In this document: positions 8,528 through 17,584 of the stretch, piece by piece
Numbering within the stretch: position 1 is the stretch's first letter
Layout: each line of letters starts with the position of its first letter
Source of the DNA: Deltaproteobacteria bacterium UBA6106
GTDB taxonomy: Bacteria > Desulfobacterota > Syntrophorhabdia > Syntrophorhabdales > Syntrophorhabdaceae
Reading direction: 5' to 3'
DNA length: 64,000 nt
NCBI GenBank assembly: GCA_002428485.1
Contig: DIWM01000050.1
Coordinates: 21,705-85,704 of the forward strand
Made by a program: the position numbers and the translations under genes
The notes under the pieces: model-generated
Seen by the model: only the letters and a program-made list of their open reading frames with translations
Database searches by the model: none
What the model was told of the DNA's origin: nothing

Positions 8528-10882
8528 GTGAAGGCGATGAGAGGAAAGCAGTTCTTCCGGGATGTTCCGATCAAGCAGAAACTTATATATATGTGCGTAA
8601 TAACCACTGCCTTTGCGCTTCTCCTGACGTCCGCGGTCTTTGTTGTATACGAATACTTAACGGTAAGAAGGTCCATGGTCAGCGAATTGATCGCTGTAGC
8701 GAATACGATCGGGAAGCTGAACAGCGCAGCCCTTGTTTTTGGCGATAGAAAAGAATCAACGGAAACCATGAAGGCTTTAAGCTCAATCCCGAATATTGTC
8801 TATGCCGCGACGTACAACAGGGAAGGCGAGGTATTTTCCGAGTACAAGCGGACAGGGTTTGATGGCGGTGCGAATTTCGCGCTGCCTCCCGGAGACGGAT
8901 ATTCCTTCGGCATAACAAGGCTTGAGGTATTCCGGAGGATTATGCTTGAAGGAGAGGCAATCGGAACAATATATATCGTGTCCGACCTCAAAGAGTTTTA
9001 TGCGATGGTGGTCCTTTATGCCCTGTTTCTCCTGGCGATAATGGTATGCGCGCTCTTCGGGAGCTACTTATTATCGTCGAGGCTGCAGAAGGTGGTAACG
9101 GAGCCGCTTGCGGAACTTACAACGCTGATGGCGGTCATATCGAAGAAAAAAGACTATACCCTCAGGACCGATGTGACGGGCAGGGACGAGGCGGGCTACC
9201 TCGCGAGGGGTTTTAACGAGATGCTGGAGACTATTCAGAAGAGGGACGAAGAGCTTGCCGCCCACTATAAGCGCCTTGAAGAGCTTGTGGAAGAACGCAC
9301 TGCCGAACTCGCTGATGCAAATAAAAAACTGCATGAAGAGCTTTCAGAACGCTTCAGGGTTGAGGAAGCGCTTCGCCAGTCAGAGAATATGTACAGGGTT
9401 ATTTTCGAAAACACGGGGACGGCGAGCATAATAGTTGAAGAAGATACGACGATCTTGCTTGCCAATACGGAATTCGAGCGCCTTACCGGTCGCAGCAGGA
9501 GTGAGCTGGAGGGCAAAAAGAGCTGGACGGTCTTTATCGATAAAGACCATATAGAAAAAATGCTGGAATACCATCAATTGCGGAGAATAGATCCAGGGAG
9601 CGTCCCCGGAAGCTATGAATCGGTTACCGCAGACAGGGACGGCAATAAGAAAAATGTCATCATTACCGTAGCGGTCATTCCGGGCACCGGGAGGAGCATA
9701 GCATCCGTTCTGGATATAACGAACCTTAAGCGCTTAGAGGAACAGCTTCAGCAGTCCCACAAAATGGAGGCGATCGGCCAGCTTGCCGGAGGAGTTGCCC
9801 ACGATTTTAACAACATCTTAACTGCCATCATAGGGTACGGCGCAATCATGCAGATGAAAATGGAAAAGGAAAACCCTTTCAGGGCATACGTGGAGACCAT
9901 CATGAGCGCGGCAGAAAAGGCGGCCAACCTTACTCAGGGCCTTCTTGCCTTCAGCAGAAAACAGCTCATAGCCCCCAGGCCGATCAATATCAACTCGGTT
10001 GTCAGGGATTTTGAAAAACTTATCAAAAGGCTCATCGGCGAAGACGTGGAATTGGTGACTTCATTCAGCGAAGAGGATCTTACGGTCTATGCAGATTCAG
10101 GCCAGATCGGGCAGGTTCTTATGAACCTTGCAGCAAATGCGAGGGACGCTATGCCGGGAGGCGGAAGGCTCAGGATCGAGACATCTGCTGCCGTGATAGA
10201 TGATGCGTACATCAAGGCGCACAATTATGGAAAGCCCGGTAAATTTGTCCTCACCGTTCTCTCGGATAATGGAGTCGGCATGAGCAAAGAGGTTTCCGAA
10301 AGGATCTTTGAACCCTTTTTTACCACCAAGGAGGTAGGGAAGGGCACGGGCCTCGGGCTGTCCATTGTCTATGGCATTATTAAGCAGCATAACGGGTATG
10401 TAGACGTGGAAAGCGAAGCCGGTACAGGGACAACCTTCAGAATATACCTCCCCTTTTCCGGGGAAGAGAACGAGGCGGAAGAAGCGGTGCCGGCGCCCAA
10501 AGAGTTACGGGGCGGGAACGAAACGATCCTCCTTTGCGAGGATGATGCGGGCGTGAGGGCATTCGCAAAAGAGCTGCTTGAACAGTACGGCTACCGCATT
10601 ATTGAAGCGACGGACGGCGAAGATGCGGTAAGACAGTTCACGGACAACCGGGACCGCATTGACCTGGCCATAATAGACGTGATCATGCCGAAAAAGAATG
10701 GAAGGGTGGTATATGACGAAGTGAAAAGCATTAAGCCGGACGCAAAGGCTATTTTTATGAGCGGGTATTCGGCTGATATTATCCACAAAAAGGGAATTTT
10801 TGAAAAAGATATCCACTTCATCACAAAGCCGATCATTGCAGATAAATTTCTCGAGAAGGTCAGGCAGGTGCTCGATCTGTAA
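8528..10882 (+). CDS. Hybrid sensor histidine kinase (TM sensor, HAMP, PAS, kinase, receiver)
   Basis: The 784-residue protein starts with GTG at 8528 immediately after the YfiR stop; an ATG at 8537 is possible. Order of parts: membrane helix near residue 20, periplasmic sensor to about 150, second helix (VVLYALFLLAIMVCALFGSYLL), HAMP and coiled coil to about 275, a PAS domain, the phospho-acceptor His in GGVAHDFNNILTAIIGYG near 425, an ATPase domain (DNGVGM and GTGLGLSIVYGI), and a C-terminal receiver with Asp in LAIIDVIMPKKNG near 717. It probably signals with the YfiR-like protein and the TonB receptor. The output regulator is not in this window. Confidence 0.93.
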   Translation: MKAMRGKQFFRDVPIKQKLIYMCVITTAFALLLTSAVFVVYEYLTVRRSMVSELIAVANTIGKLNSAALVFGDRKESTETMKALSSIPNIVYAATYNREGEVFSEYKRTGFDGGANFALPPGDGYSFGITRLEVFRRIMLEGEAIGTIYIVSDLKEFYAMVVLYALFLLAIMVCALFGSYLLSSRLQKVVTEPLAELTTLMAVISKKKDYTLRTDVTGRDEAGYLARGFNEMLETIQKRDEELAAHYKRLEELVEERTAELADANKKLHEELSERFRVEEALRQSENMYRVIFENTGTASIIVEEDTTILLANTEFERLTGRSRSELEGKKSWTVFIDKDHIEKMLEYHQLRRIDPGSVPGSYESVTADRDGNKKNVIITVAVIPGTGRSIASVLDITNLKRLEEQLQQSHKMEAIGQLAGGVAHDFNNILTAIIGYGAIMQMKMEKENPFRAYVETIMSAAEKAANLTQGLLAFSRKQLIAPRPININSVVRDFEKLIKRLIGEDVELVTSFSEEDLTVYADSGQIGQVLMNLAANARDAMPGGGRLRIETSAAVIDDAYIKAHNYGKPGKFVLTVLSDNGVGMSKEVSERIFEPFFTTKEVGKGTGLGLSIVYGIIKQHNGYVDVESEAGTGTTFRIYLPFSGEENEAEEAVPAPKELRGGNETILLCEDDAGVRAFAKELLEQYGYRIIEATDGEDAVRQFTDNRDRIDLAIIDVIMPKKNGRVVYDEVKSIKPDAKAIFMSGYSADIIHKKGIFEKDIHFITKPIIADKFLEKVRQVLDL

Positions 10883-10950
10883 ATCGATAATAAATACAGC
10901 TTAGTAAGCGACTCTCCCCGGGGCAATAATTATCCCATAATTTTTTTGGA

Positions 10951-11408
10951 TGAGCATCGGTGTCGGAATATCCCCGCAAACACGCTCCATCAATAGATCC
11001 CCTGAAGCAGCGCTTCGAGGTAACAACATTCCCTCTCCCCTTGTAAGATCCGTTCAATGTTCTATGTTCAACGTTTAAAAAACAGATACTCGATACTGGT
11101 CGCTGGATACCGGCAAGGACTGCGTAAGGAGAAAACCGAACGGCCTTTGCCCCCCCGTATCTCGACACTTGTTTCTTGAATTGCAACTGACCAGTATCCG
11201 GCATCGAGCATCCAGCATCCAGAAGGGATCGCCGCGTCGCTTACGCTCCCTGCGGGATGGTATCATTGTCCCCTCTCCCCTCGCGGGACCCAACATTATC
11301 CCCTCTCCCCTCGCGGGAGAGGGTCAGGGAGAGGGGGGGGAATGATACGACCGAGCTTCCTCGTCTCACGACGGTTTGCTAAAGGATAATCCGACACCGA
11401 TGCCCTCA
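10951..11408. mobile_element. MITE-like element with terminal inverted repeats, invaded by heptamer repeats
   Basis: Terminal inverted repeats GCATCGGTGTCGGA (10954-10967) and TCCGACACCGATGC (11390-11403) match perfectly, and the similarity extends to about 22 bp each side with a small gap. Inside are ATCAATAGATCCCCTGAAGC, several CCCTCTCCC hairpins and GGAATGATACGAC, the same order as the element at 45661-45852 in the opposite orientation. Positions 11040-11225 hold CAGCATC/CAGTATC-type heptamers that the other copy lacks. No transposase is encoded, so mobility would need help in trans. Confidence 0.7.
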
Positions 11409-11565
11409 TGATCTATTTGCGCAAATTTTATTTGCCAAAAAATATACCCTGTGTTAAACATATGAAAACATTTACAAGTCACCCGGAATATGGATATATC
11501 GTTTCATCCAAAAAATAATTCAGATGTGAGCAAAGGGAATAATTTTTCCGAGGAGTGTAATACCT

Positions 11566-14500
11566 ATGAAAGAACGACCTGTTAGACCAAACAAAGTCCG
11601 GTTCATAAAGGGGCGCGCCGTGAAACTCTGGGCGCTTTTTTTTGTATTTTGCATGCTGGCAGTCCCCGGGACAGGAAGGGCCGACGAAGACGATGTGTAT
11701 GAGTCCATGTACGGCTCCGCGGCCTCTCTTTACAGCACAAGCTACGGGATCGCCTTTGACGCATTGAAGGAGGGACAGCGCCTCGAGCCCTATATCGACA
11801 AGATCAACAAGATCGCCGGATTCGCTGCCACCGTAGGCAGCGCGACACGAAAAGCGGCCTCAGGGGACATGTACGGGGCCGGAGAGGAATCAGTGCTGGC
11901 CATCATGGCCGAGGTCGCCGGGTGGGAATCGTCCGGCCAGGCCTATTTGAAATACCTCGGGCTCTCCACGGCGACCTTCCAGCTTGCTCTGACCGCCTAC
12001 TCCATCACAAAGGAATCCTACGCGCAGGTGGAGTCCACGCGCATCGCCCGCGATATAGAGTCGCTCTACGGCGCCATTGAAAGCGACCCGGTGCTGAAAC
12101 CGAGGACAGGCAGGCAGCTCGGCGACAAAAGCGACCCGATACCAGTCACGAAGCAGTCCGTTGAATACGTGTTCCGGAAGGTGCTGTACGATACGAGCTG
12201 GCGCAACAGGCTCAAGGCATACGTATCGGAAGAGCTGGGTAGGGAGTTTCCCGAGCCGTCTGCCTGGGACAATCTCAGCGCCATCGCTGTTGACGGCGGG
12301 AGAGGCTATGACACGGCCGGGCAGGCAGAGGTGTTCAAGAACAGGCAGGAGATAGAGACCTGGATCGCCGGCCTCCTGAAGCGGCTGAACGATTACGCCA
12401 GGGCAGCCGAGAGCGAAGTGATCATGCGGAAGGCATTCTTCGAGATCGAGAAGGCCTCCAAGAAACTTACCCCCGAGTTCCAGAAATTTGCCGTAAGTGT
12501 CGAAGAGGCGATAAAGCGGCTCCCTGAGATCGATGCATACGCAAAGCAGCTGCCGCAGACGATCGCCAATGCGAAAAGAGATAAAAGGTGGGACGAACTG
12601 TATAACATCCGGGACAGGATCGGGTATTTCGTGAGGGTCTATGTCAGGATGCTCCCCGATAAAGGTCCGATCGGTCAGAAAAAGCTGGCAACGAAGGCAG
12701 CGCTCAAGCAGTCATGGAACGATGTGGCAAAGGCGCTGAAGGATATTCCCAATACCCTTAAGCAGGATTTTGCCACCCAGGCATCTACACCTCAATACAA
12801 GACCTCGATCTCATTGGCAGAGGTTTCTCCGAATCTCATCGGTATCGATGAGGCTGTGATGAGGCTGCACCAGGCAAAGACCCTTCAGGACATGGAGGCC
12901 GAGGCAAAGATCATAACGGAAGACGCCGCGAAAAAGTACAAGACCTTTGAGGAGCAGTACAACAAAGAGAATCCGGCCGGAGATTATCATCCTACATATA
13001 TCTCCCGGCGCGATGCTATAAACCAGACGAACGCGAACCAGAGAAAGGTCCTGGAGGCGCAGATCGCTGCATGTAATCAATACTGCCGTTGGACTAGCGG
13101 CGCCAACCCCTGTGGCGCAGATGGTGGCAAGACCTGGGAGAGATGCTTCAATAGTGCTTCGGATGCCATACGTGCCTGGGAGAGAACAGCCTGGAAGCCG
13201 TACGAAGATCTGCAAACGGAAAGAAAGAACTACGATGCCAAGCGGGGGCTTTATGCCGGCAATGTCCAGCTTCAGTATAATGCCCTGGTCCGGGCGATCG
13301 GCAGATTAGCGAATGAGGAGCGGGCACGGTTCGCTGATATGGATAAGTTAAAGAAGGAAGCCCTGGAGAAGGTGGCGGCGGTCGATCGAATGGTCCCGGC
13401 CTCCTATCCTAATTACCCTGTTTACCCGCCGCCGATGAATTACAACAACACGGCAGCCGGCGCGAAACAGCTCCTCAACGGCCTCCGGAGCATGAAGACT
13501 GACGGGTACCTTGGCCTCCCGAAGATGCAGTTCCCGAAATGGGGAGAGAACGGGGCGGCGGTCAGCGGTTATATTGAGGGTATAAAGAGAAAGATCATCA
13601 ACGAGAGCAACAGCTCATACCAAACGAATGAAAATCACAGATACGCCATGGAATACATAGGCAGACTTAAAAAACACCTTGCCGAAAAGGGCCGCTACGA
13701 GCAGGAGGTCGCAGAGGCGAAAGAGAGGATACAGGCCCTGAAACTGCAGTCCGACCCAAAGGCGCAGGCGCTGACGGACATCGAAAAGAGGGTTGCCGAC
13801 ATGAAGGACGTGGAGAAGCTGGCGCTCGCGGTCGAGGCCGATATGAACAGTAAGGTGATGGCAGACAACCAGAAGCAGCTTGCAAGCATCCAGGACGACC
13901 TGCTCTATCTTGAGAGCTTGCTGAGAAAGGTGAGGTACTGGCAGGATGCGTTCCAGGAATATACCACCTCTTATTATAAGTTCGGCGGCTCGGTCAATGC
14001 CGCCATGGTGTCTGTGGCGATGGCCACCGAGGGGAGCTCCGGCTCCAACAGGCGCATATTCCTGGCACCTTCCCCGTCGGACATGAGCCTCTTTGACAGG
14101 GCGAAGGCGAACGCCGCCGCGGACGCGCTGCTGAAGGAGGTCGCACAGACCGGCATCGCCAAGTGGGACCCCAACGGGGATACGGGGCTCAAGGCCATGC
14201 TGGAGAAGAAGGCCGCGGAGATGAGGAACTACTACATAGACACGCCCGATTACGCCATAGTGAACGGCAACGTTGTCTATGCCGCGAGGATCGCGAAGAT
14301 GGCGGCCGACGTGAGGGCGATCCCCACAAGCTCCTACGGAACCTACACATACAAAGAAGGCATCAGGAACCGCACATTCGACGAGAAGCTGGGCACAGCG
14401 CTCAGGAACGGCACCGCCTTTGCGATGGATATAGAGATGAAGACAAATGCCGACGAACAGTCGGTAGCGGTGTCGCTCGATACGGCCAAAGGGCTGGCGG

Positions 14501-15765
14501 CTAACCACAGGAATGCCGCGATCAAGACGGCATCTTCCGACCTGGTAAAGGCGGTCGACGAGCACGTGAAGCGCTACAACGCGCATACCGCCCAGGAAGC
14601 GAAACAGCGGGCCATAGATTACGCCAAGGCCGAGGCGGAGATGAAGCTTCAGAACGAGTGCCTGGCCAAGGGAGGGGTGTATACGAACGGCAAGTGCACG
14701 ACCATGCCGTCCGGGCCCGGCCAGGCCGGCCGTCCGGGCCAGCCGGGGCAACAGGCAGGAACGGGTGCTGGAATTCCTCCTGCGGGGACAGGCGCCGGGA
14801 CGCCTCCCGCAGGCATGGGCCCCATGACCGCACAGGGAGGGCCGGGTGCTGCTGTTCCTCCGACGGGTGCAGGCCCGATGACGGCGCCGGCCGGTCAGGG
14901 AACAGGAACGTCCCCGACGGCGCAGCCTCCCGCACAGCCTTCGGGCATGGCGAAAGCACCCGCTCAACCGGCAGCACAGCCCACTCCTCCGGCAGCGCCT
15001 CCGCAGGGGGCAACGCAGGTTGCCTCGCTCCCGGTCGCAGGCAAGACGGCGCCGGCAGCCGCTGGGACTCCCCAGTCTTTACCTTCCCAGCAGGGAGCAT
15101 CCCCGCAGCCCTCAGCACCGGCAAAGGTGCAGACGCCAGCGGCCAGTCCCAGCATGCCGCAACAGGCTCCTCCCGCACAGCAGCCGAAGGCCGCTGCCGC
15201 CCCTTCCATGCCTTCACAAGCGGCTCCAATGCAGCAGCCCAAACCAGGCGCTATGGGCTCCATGCCTTCTCAGGCAGGCTCTATGCAGCAACCAAAACCT
15301 GGCGCGGCCGGCTCCATGCCGCAGCAGCCGGGCATAGGCCCCATGGCTTCCATGCAAGGGGCAGGCAGCGCTCAGAAGGCAGTGGATATGACGCCGAAAG
15401 TAAAAGAATTATACAGCCAGCTCAAGCAGGCCTATGAATCGAAGAACACCTCGGGAGTGGTACGCTGTTTAAGCAGCCAATGGGGATCAAACGATGGGGG
15501 GAGCGTTTCTGACCTTCAGAGAAACCTACAGAAGACGTTCACCATGTTCGATGAGGTCAGATTCAATATCCAGAATCTCCAGGTAACGAAAGTGAATGAG
15601 ACGAAATACAGGGTGAATTACGATGTCACCATTACGAGCAAGATCTATAAGAAAAACCTCAAGCATGAAGAGAAATCGAGCATCAATGAAGAGGTCACGA
15701 TAGATCAATCGGGTCAGCCGAAGATCTCGAAAACCCTCGGAGGCAAGCTGCTGTCAGTGAAATAG
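11566..15765 (+). CDS. Large secreted coiled-coil protein with Pro/Ala/Gln linker and C-terminal NTF2-like domain (unknown)
   Basis: I do not recognise this 1399-residue protein. A signal peptide with likely cleavage after residue 39 (PGTGRA-DED) is preceded by GAGGAG and a suitable spacer. Residues 45-1040 are mostly helical, rich in Lys, Glu and Ala, with two short Cys-containing stretches (near 505-530 and 1028-1045). Residues about 1045-1270 are low complexity, dominated by Gly, Pro, Ala and Gln, with repeats such as MPQQAPPAQQPKAAAAPSMP. The last 125 residues (VKELYSQLKQAYESKNTSGV onward) resemble the C-terminal domains of the proteins at 16242 and 19294. A cell-envelope scaffold working with that cluster is an inference. 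Confidence 0.85.
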   Translation: MKERPVRPNKVRFIKGRAVKLWALFFVFCMLAVPGTGRADEDDVYESMYGSAASLYSTSYGIAFDALKEGQRLEPYIDKINKIAGFAATVGSATRKAASGDMYGAGEESVLAIMAEVAGWESSGQAYLKYLGLSTATFQLALTAYSITKESYAQVESTRIARDIESLYGAIESDPVLKPRTGRQLGDKSDPIPVTKQSVEYVFRKVLYDTSWRNRLKAYVSEELGREFPEPSAWDNLSAIAVDGGRGYDTAGQAEVFKNRQEIETWIAGLLKRLNDYARAAESEVIMRKAFFEIEKASKKLTPEFQKFAVSVEEAIKRLPEIDAYAKQLPQTIANAKRDKRWDELYNIRDRIGYFVRVYVRMLPDKGPIGQKKLATKAALKQSWNDVAKALKDIPNTLKQDFATQASTPQYKTSISLAEVSPNLIGIDEAVMRLHQAKTLQDMEAEAKIITEDAAKKYKTFEEQYNKENPAGDYHPTYISRRDAINQTNANQRKVLEAQIAACNQYCRWTSGANPCGADGGKTWERCFNSASDAIRAWERTAWKPYEDLQTERKNYDAKRGLYAGNVQLQYNALVRAIGRLANEERARFADMDKLKKEALEKVAAVDRMVPASYPNYPVYPPPMNYNNTAAGAKQLLNGLRSMKTDGYLGLPKMQFPKWGENGAAVSGYIEGIKRKIINESNSSYQTNENHRYAMEYIGRLKKHLAEKGRYEQEVAEAKERIQALKLQSDPKAQALTDIEKRVADMKDVEKLALAVEADMNSKVMADNQKQLASIQDDLLYLESLLRKVRYWQDAFQEYTTSYYKFGGSVNAAMVSVAMATEGSSGSNRRIFLAPSPSDMSLFDRAKANAAADALLKEVAQTGIAKWDPNGDTGLKAMLEKKAAEMRNYYIDTPDYAIVNGNVVYAARIAKMAADVRAIPTSSYGTYTYKEGIRNRTFDEKLGTALRNGTAFAMDIEMKTNADEQSVAVSLDTAKGLAANHRNAAIKTASSDLVKAVDEHVKRYNAHTAQEAKQRAIDYAKAEAEMKLQNECLAKGGVYTNGKCTTMPSGPGQAGRPGQPGQQAGTGAGIPPAGTGAGTPPAGMGPMTAQGGPGAAVPPTGAGPMTAPAGQGTGTSPTAQPPAQPSGMAKAPAQPAAQPTPPAAPPQGATQVASLPVAGKTAPAAAGTPQSLPSQQGASPQPSAPAKVQTPAASPSMPQQAPPAQQPKAAAAPSMPSQAAPMQQPKPGAMGSMPSQAGSMQQPKPGAAGSMPQQPGIGPMASMQGAGSAQKAVDMTPKVKELYSQLKQAYESKNTSGVVRCLSSQWGSNDGGSVSDLQRNLQKTFTMFDEVRFNIQNLQVTKVNETKYRVNYDVTITSKIYKKNLKHEEKSSINEEVTIDQSGQPKISKTLGGKLLSVK

Positions 15766-15911
15766 TGGAAGGTGAAAGGGGAAAGGTAAAAGGTGAAAGG
15801 GAAAGGGAAAGGGGAAAGGTGAAAGGTGAAAGGGGTAAGGGGAAAAGGGAAAGGTGGAAGGGGAAAAGGGGAAAGTGAAAGGGGAAAGGGGAAATAGGGA
15901 AAGGGGAGAAA
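15766..15911. repeat. GAAAGGT heptamer array
   Basis: About twenty tandem GAAAGGT/GAAAGGG heptamers directly follow the stop of the large secreted protein. A few units are one base long or short. No coding potential is claimed. The array is purine-only on the plus strand over about 140 bp. Confidence 0.9.
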
Positions 15912-16009
15912 CCAAAGAGACGATTCGAACGCATTGCGACGAACGATTTTCTTTATAATCTCGATATGCGAAATACGATGTACTATGGTCCCGTCATTGG
16001 TTATTCAAT

Positions 16010-16145
16010 CCGGATGATTCCCCTCAGCTTGCTGTGGGGTAACACTGTTCCCTCTCCCCTCGCGGGAGAGGGTAGGGTGAGGGGGCATGATCATGCAGTT
16101 TCTATCCTTTGATACCTCGCAGCTTGCTTGTGGGGTAGTTCATTG
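16010..16145 (+). repeat. Multi-hairpin intergenic element, family with CATGATCATG core
   Basis: The unit runs from CAATCCGGATGATTCCCCTC through a CCCTCTCCCCTCGCGGGAGA hairpin and the palindrome CATGATCATG to GATACCTCGCAGCTTGC. Copies occur at 44055-44335 (plus, partly duplicated) and 56178-56306 (minus). It has several stems but no coding sequence, and looks like a REP or MITE-type element. Confidence 0.75.
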
Positions 16146-16241
16146 CTGCAATGAAGTGTTTTCAGGGCGAAATATTTATTTACATTTTACCGGGTGTTGT
16201 ATTAATAGAATAGATAGTCCAGAAACGGTGAGGAGGTTTTA

Positions 16242-17564
16242 ATGAAATTGTGCAGCAGGGTACTGCTACTCTTTTTTCTTCTCTTTTCCTTCGCTTCTGA
16301 CGGCCACGCAAAGTGGTGGATCTTCGGGGCCTCGGAAGACAGCGTTGAACTTCAGTATATCTATCTCAATAAGGTGAGCTTCAGCGAAACCGGGGCAAAG
16401 GTCATGCTCTTCAGGGAGATGCTGCCGAACGGTATGGTAATGATACAGGGGAAGGCGACTGCCGGCATGAACAAGATCGGGAGCGCGCGGGTAAGCACGG
16501 ACGGCAAGCAGAGCTGGCTTGACATGAAGCTGAGCGACAGCGGCGCCTTTGAATACGGATTCAAGCCGGAGCTGAACAGACCCTACAGGATATATGTTGA
16601 GATAACAGATACGCGGGGAAAGACAAATAATGTGGAAAGCACTCTCAAAGAGGTAACGGTCTCAACGCAAAACGTACAGGGTATCGTGAAGAACATCCTG
16701 GACAGCCTCATTGACGCCTATCAAAGGGAAAAGCCCCAGGAGTTCATGTCCCTTGTCAGCGATGACTTTACGGGCGACAAGGTATTCCTGGACAGGGCCG
16801 TAAGGAAAGACTTCAGCGCCTTTGACAATATCATGCTGCGGTATGTGCTGACGAGCGTCACCGTTGATACAACGGGAAAGATATTCGTGACATTCAATTA
16901 CAACAGGCAGGTAACATCCACCAGATCAGGCAGGACCCTTCAGGACAACGCTGTGACGCAGATGACCTTTAAGATGGGAGACAGGGGGGCAAGGATCTAC
17001 AGCATGAAATGGCCTCTCATATTCGGTCTCAGCGACTCCTCTAACGTAGCGCAGGGAACCGTATCAGAGACTTCCGGCACAGAGGTGATCGTCGTGGACA
17101 GCAAGGGCGACACAAGAAAGCTGCCCTATCAGGAATCGGTGAGGTTTGTGGAAGAGGGAGGGACAACAACAACGCAGGCAAAGTCGGTGACGCTCCATAT
17201 GACGGGCGGTAGTTCTGAAGGGGTGAAGTTTTCGACCGACACAAGGACAAATGAGATCCCCACTCCTCCTCCGATGAATGGCGATATCATGCTTTTTTGT
17301 CCAGGTCTACGGATGAATGTCGGGATCTTTGCCCAGGACCTGGGCGTCAAGAGCGTCGATTCGATAACCGAGGTTCCCTCCTCGGGATACGCCATCGGCG
17401 GAGCGATCTCCCCCATCGTAATAGGGCACAGCTATGCGATCAAGCTCGCCGACGGCAAATACGCCGTCGTTGAGATCATTAATGATGCGCCCTGTCCTGC
17501 AGGCCCGCCGCGCACAACGACGATTCGTTATAAATACCAGCCGAACGGTTCGAGGACATTCTGA
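16242..17564 (+). CDS. Exported protein with Ig-like and NTF2-like domains (unknown)
   Basis: The 440-residue protein has a signal peptide (LLLFFLLFSFASDGHA) and a good GAGGAGG site before its ATG. Residues about 30-145 are beta-rich with YIYLNKVSFSETGAKVMLFREMLPNG, and residues 150-270 (LIDAYQREKPQEFMSLVSDDFTGDK) look like an NTF2-like fold. Both segments are clearly paralogous to the protein at 19294. The C-terminal 170 residues are specific to this protein and may bind something outside the cytoplasm (MLFCPGLRMNVGIFAQDLGV). It overlaps the next gene region and belongs with the barrel and 19294 protein as one operon. I cannot name a function. Confidence 0.85.
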   Translation: MKLCSRVLLLFFLLFSFASDGHAKWWIFGASEDSVELQYIYLNKVSFSETGAKVMLFREMLPNGMVMIQGKATAGMNKIGSARVSTDGKQSWLDMKLSDSGAFEYGFKPELNRPYRIYVEITDTRGKTNNVESTLKEVTVSTQNVQGIVKNILDSLIDAYQREKPQEFMSLVSDDFTGDKVFLDRAVRKDFSAFDNIMLRYVLTSVTVDTTGKIFVTFNYNRQVTSTRSGRTLQDNAVTQMTFKMGDRGARIYSMKWPLIFGLSDSSNVAQGTVSETSGTEVIVVDSKGDTRKLPYQESVRFVEEGGTTTTQAKSVTLHMTGGSSEGVKFSTDTRTNEIPTPPPMNGDIMLFCPGLRMNVGIFAQDLGVKSVDSITEVPSSGYAIGGAISPIVIGHSYAIKLADGKYAVVEIINDAPCPAGPPRTTTIRYKYQPNGSRTF

Positions 17565-17584
17565 TGGATACAGGAGGGATATTC

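Noticed and set aside
13615..14967. A 450-residue minus-strand open frame.
   Set aside because: It is the antisense of the large secreted protein, Arg/Gly-rich and without any family motif.
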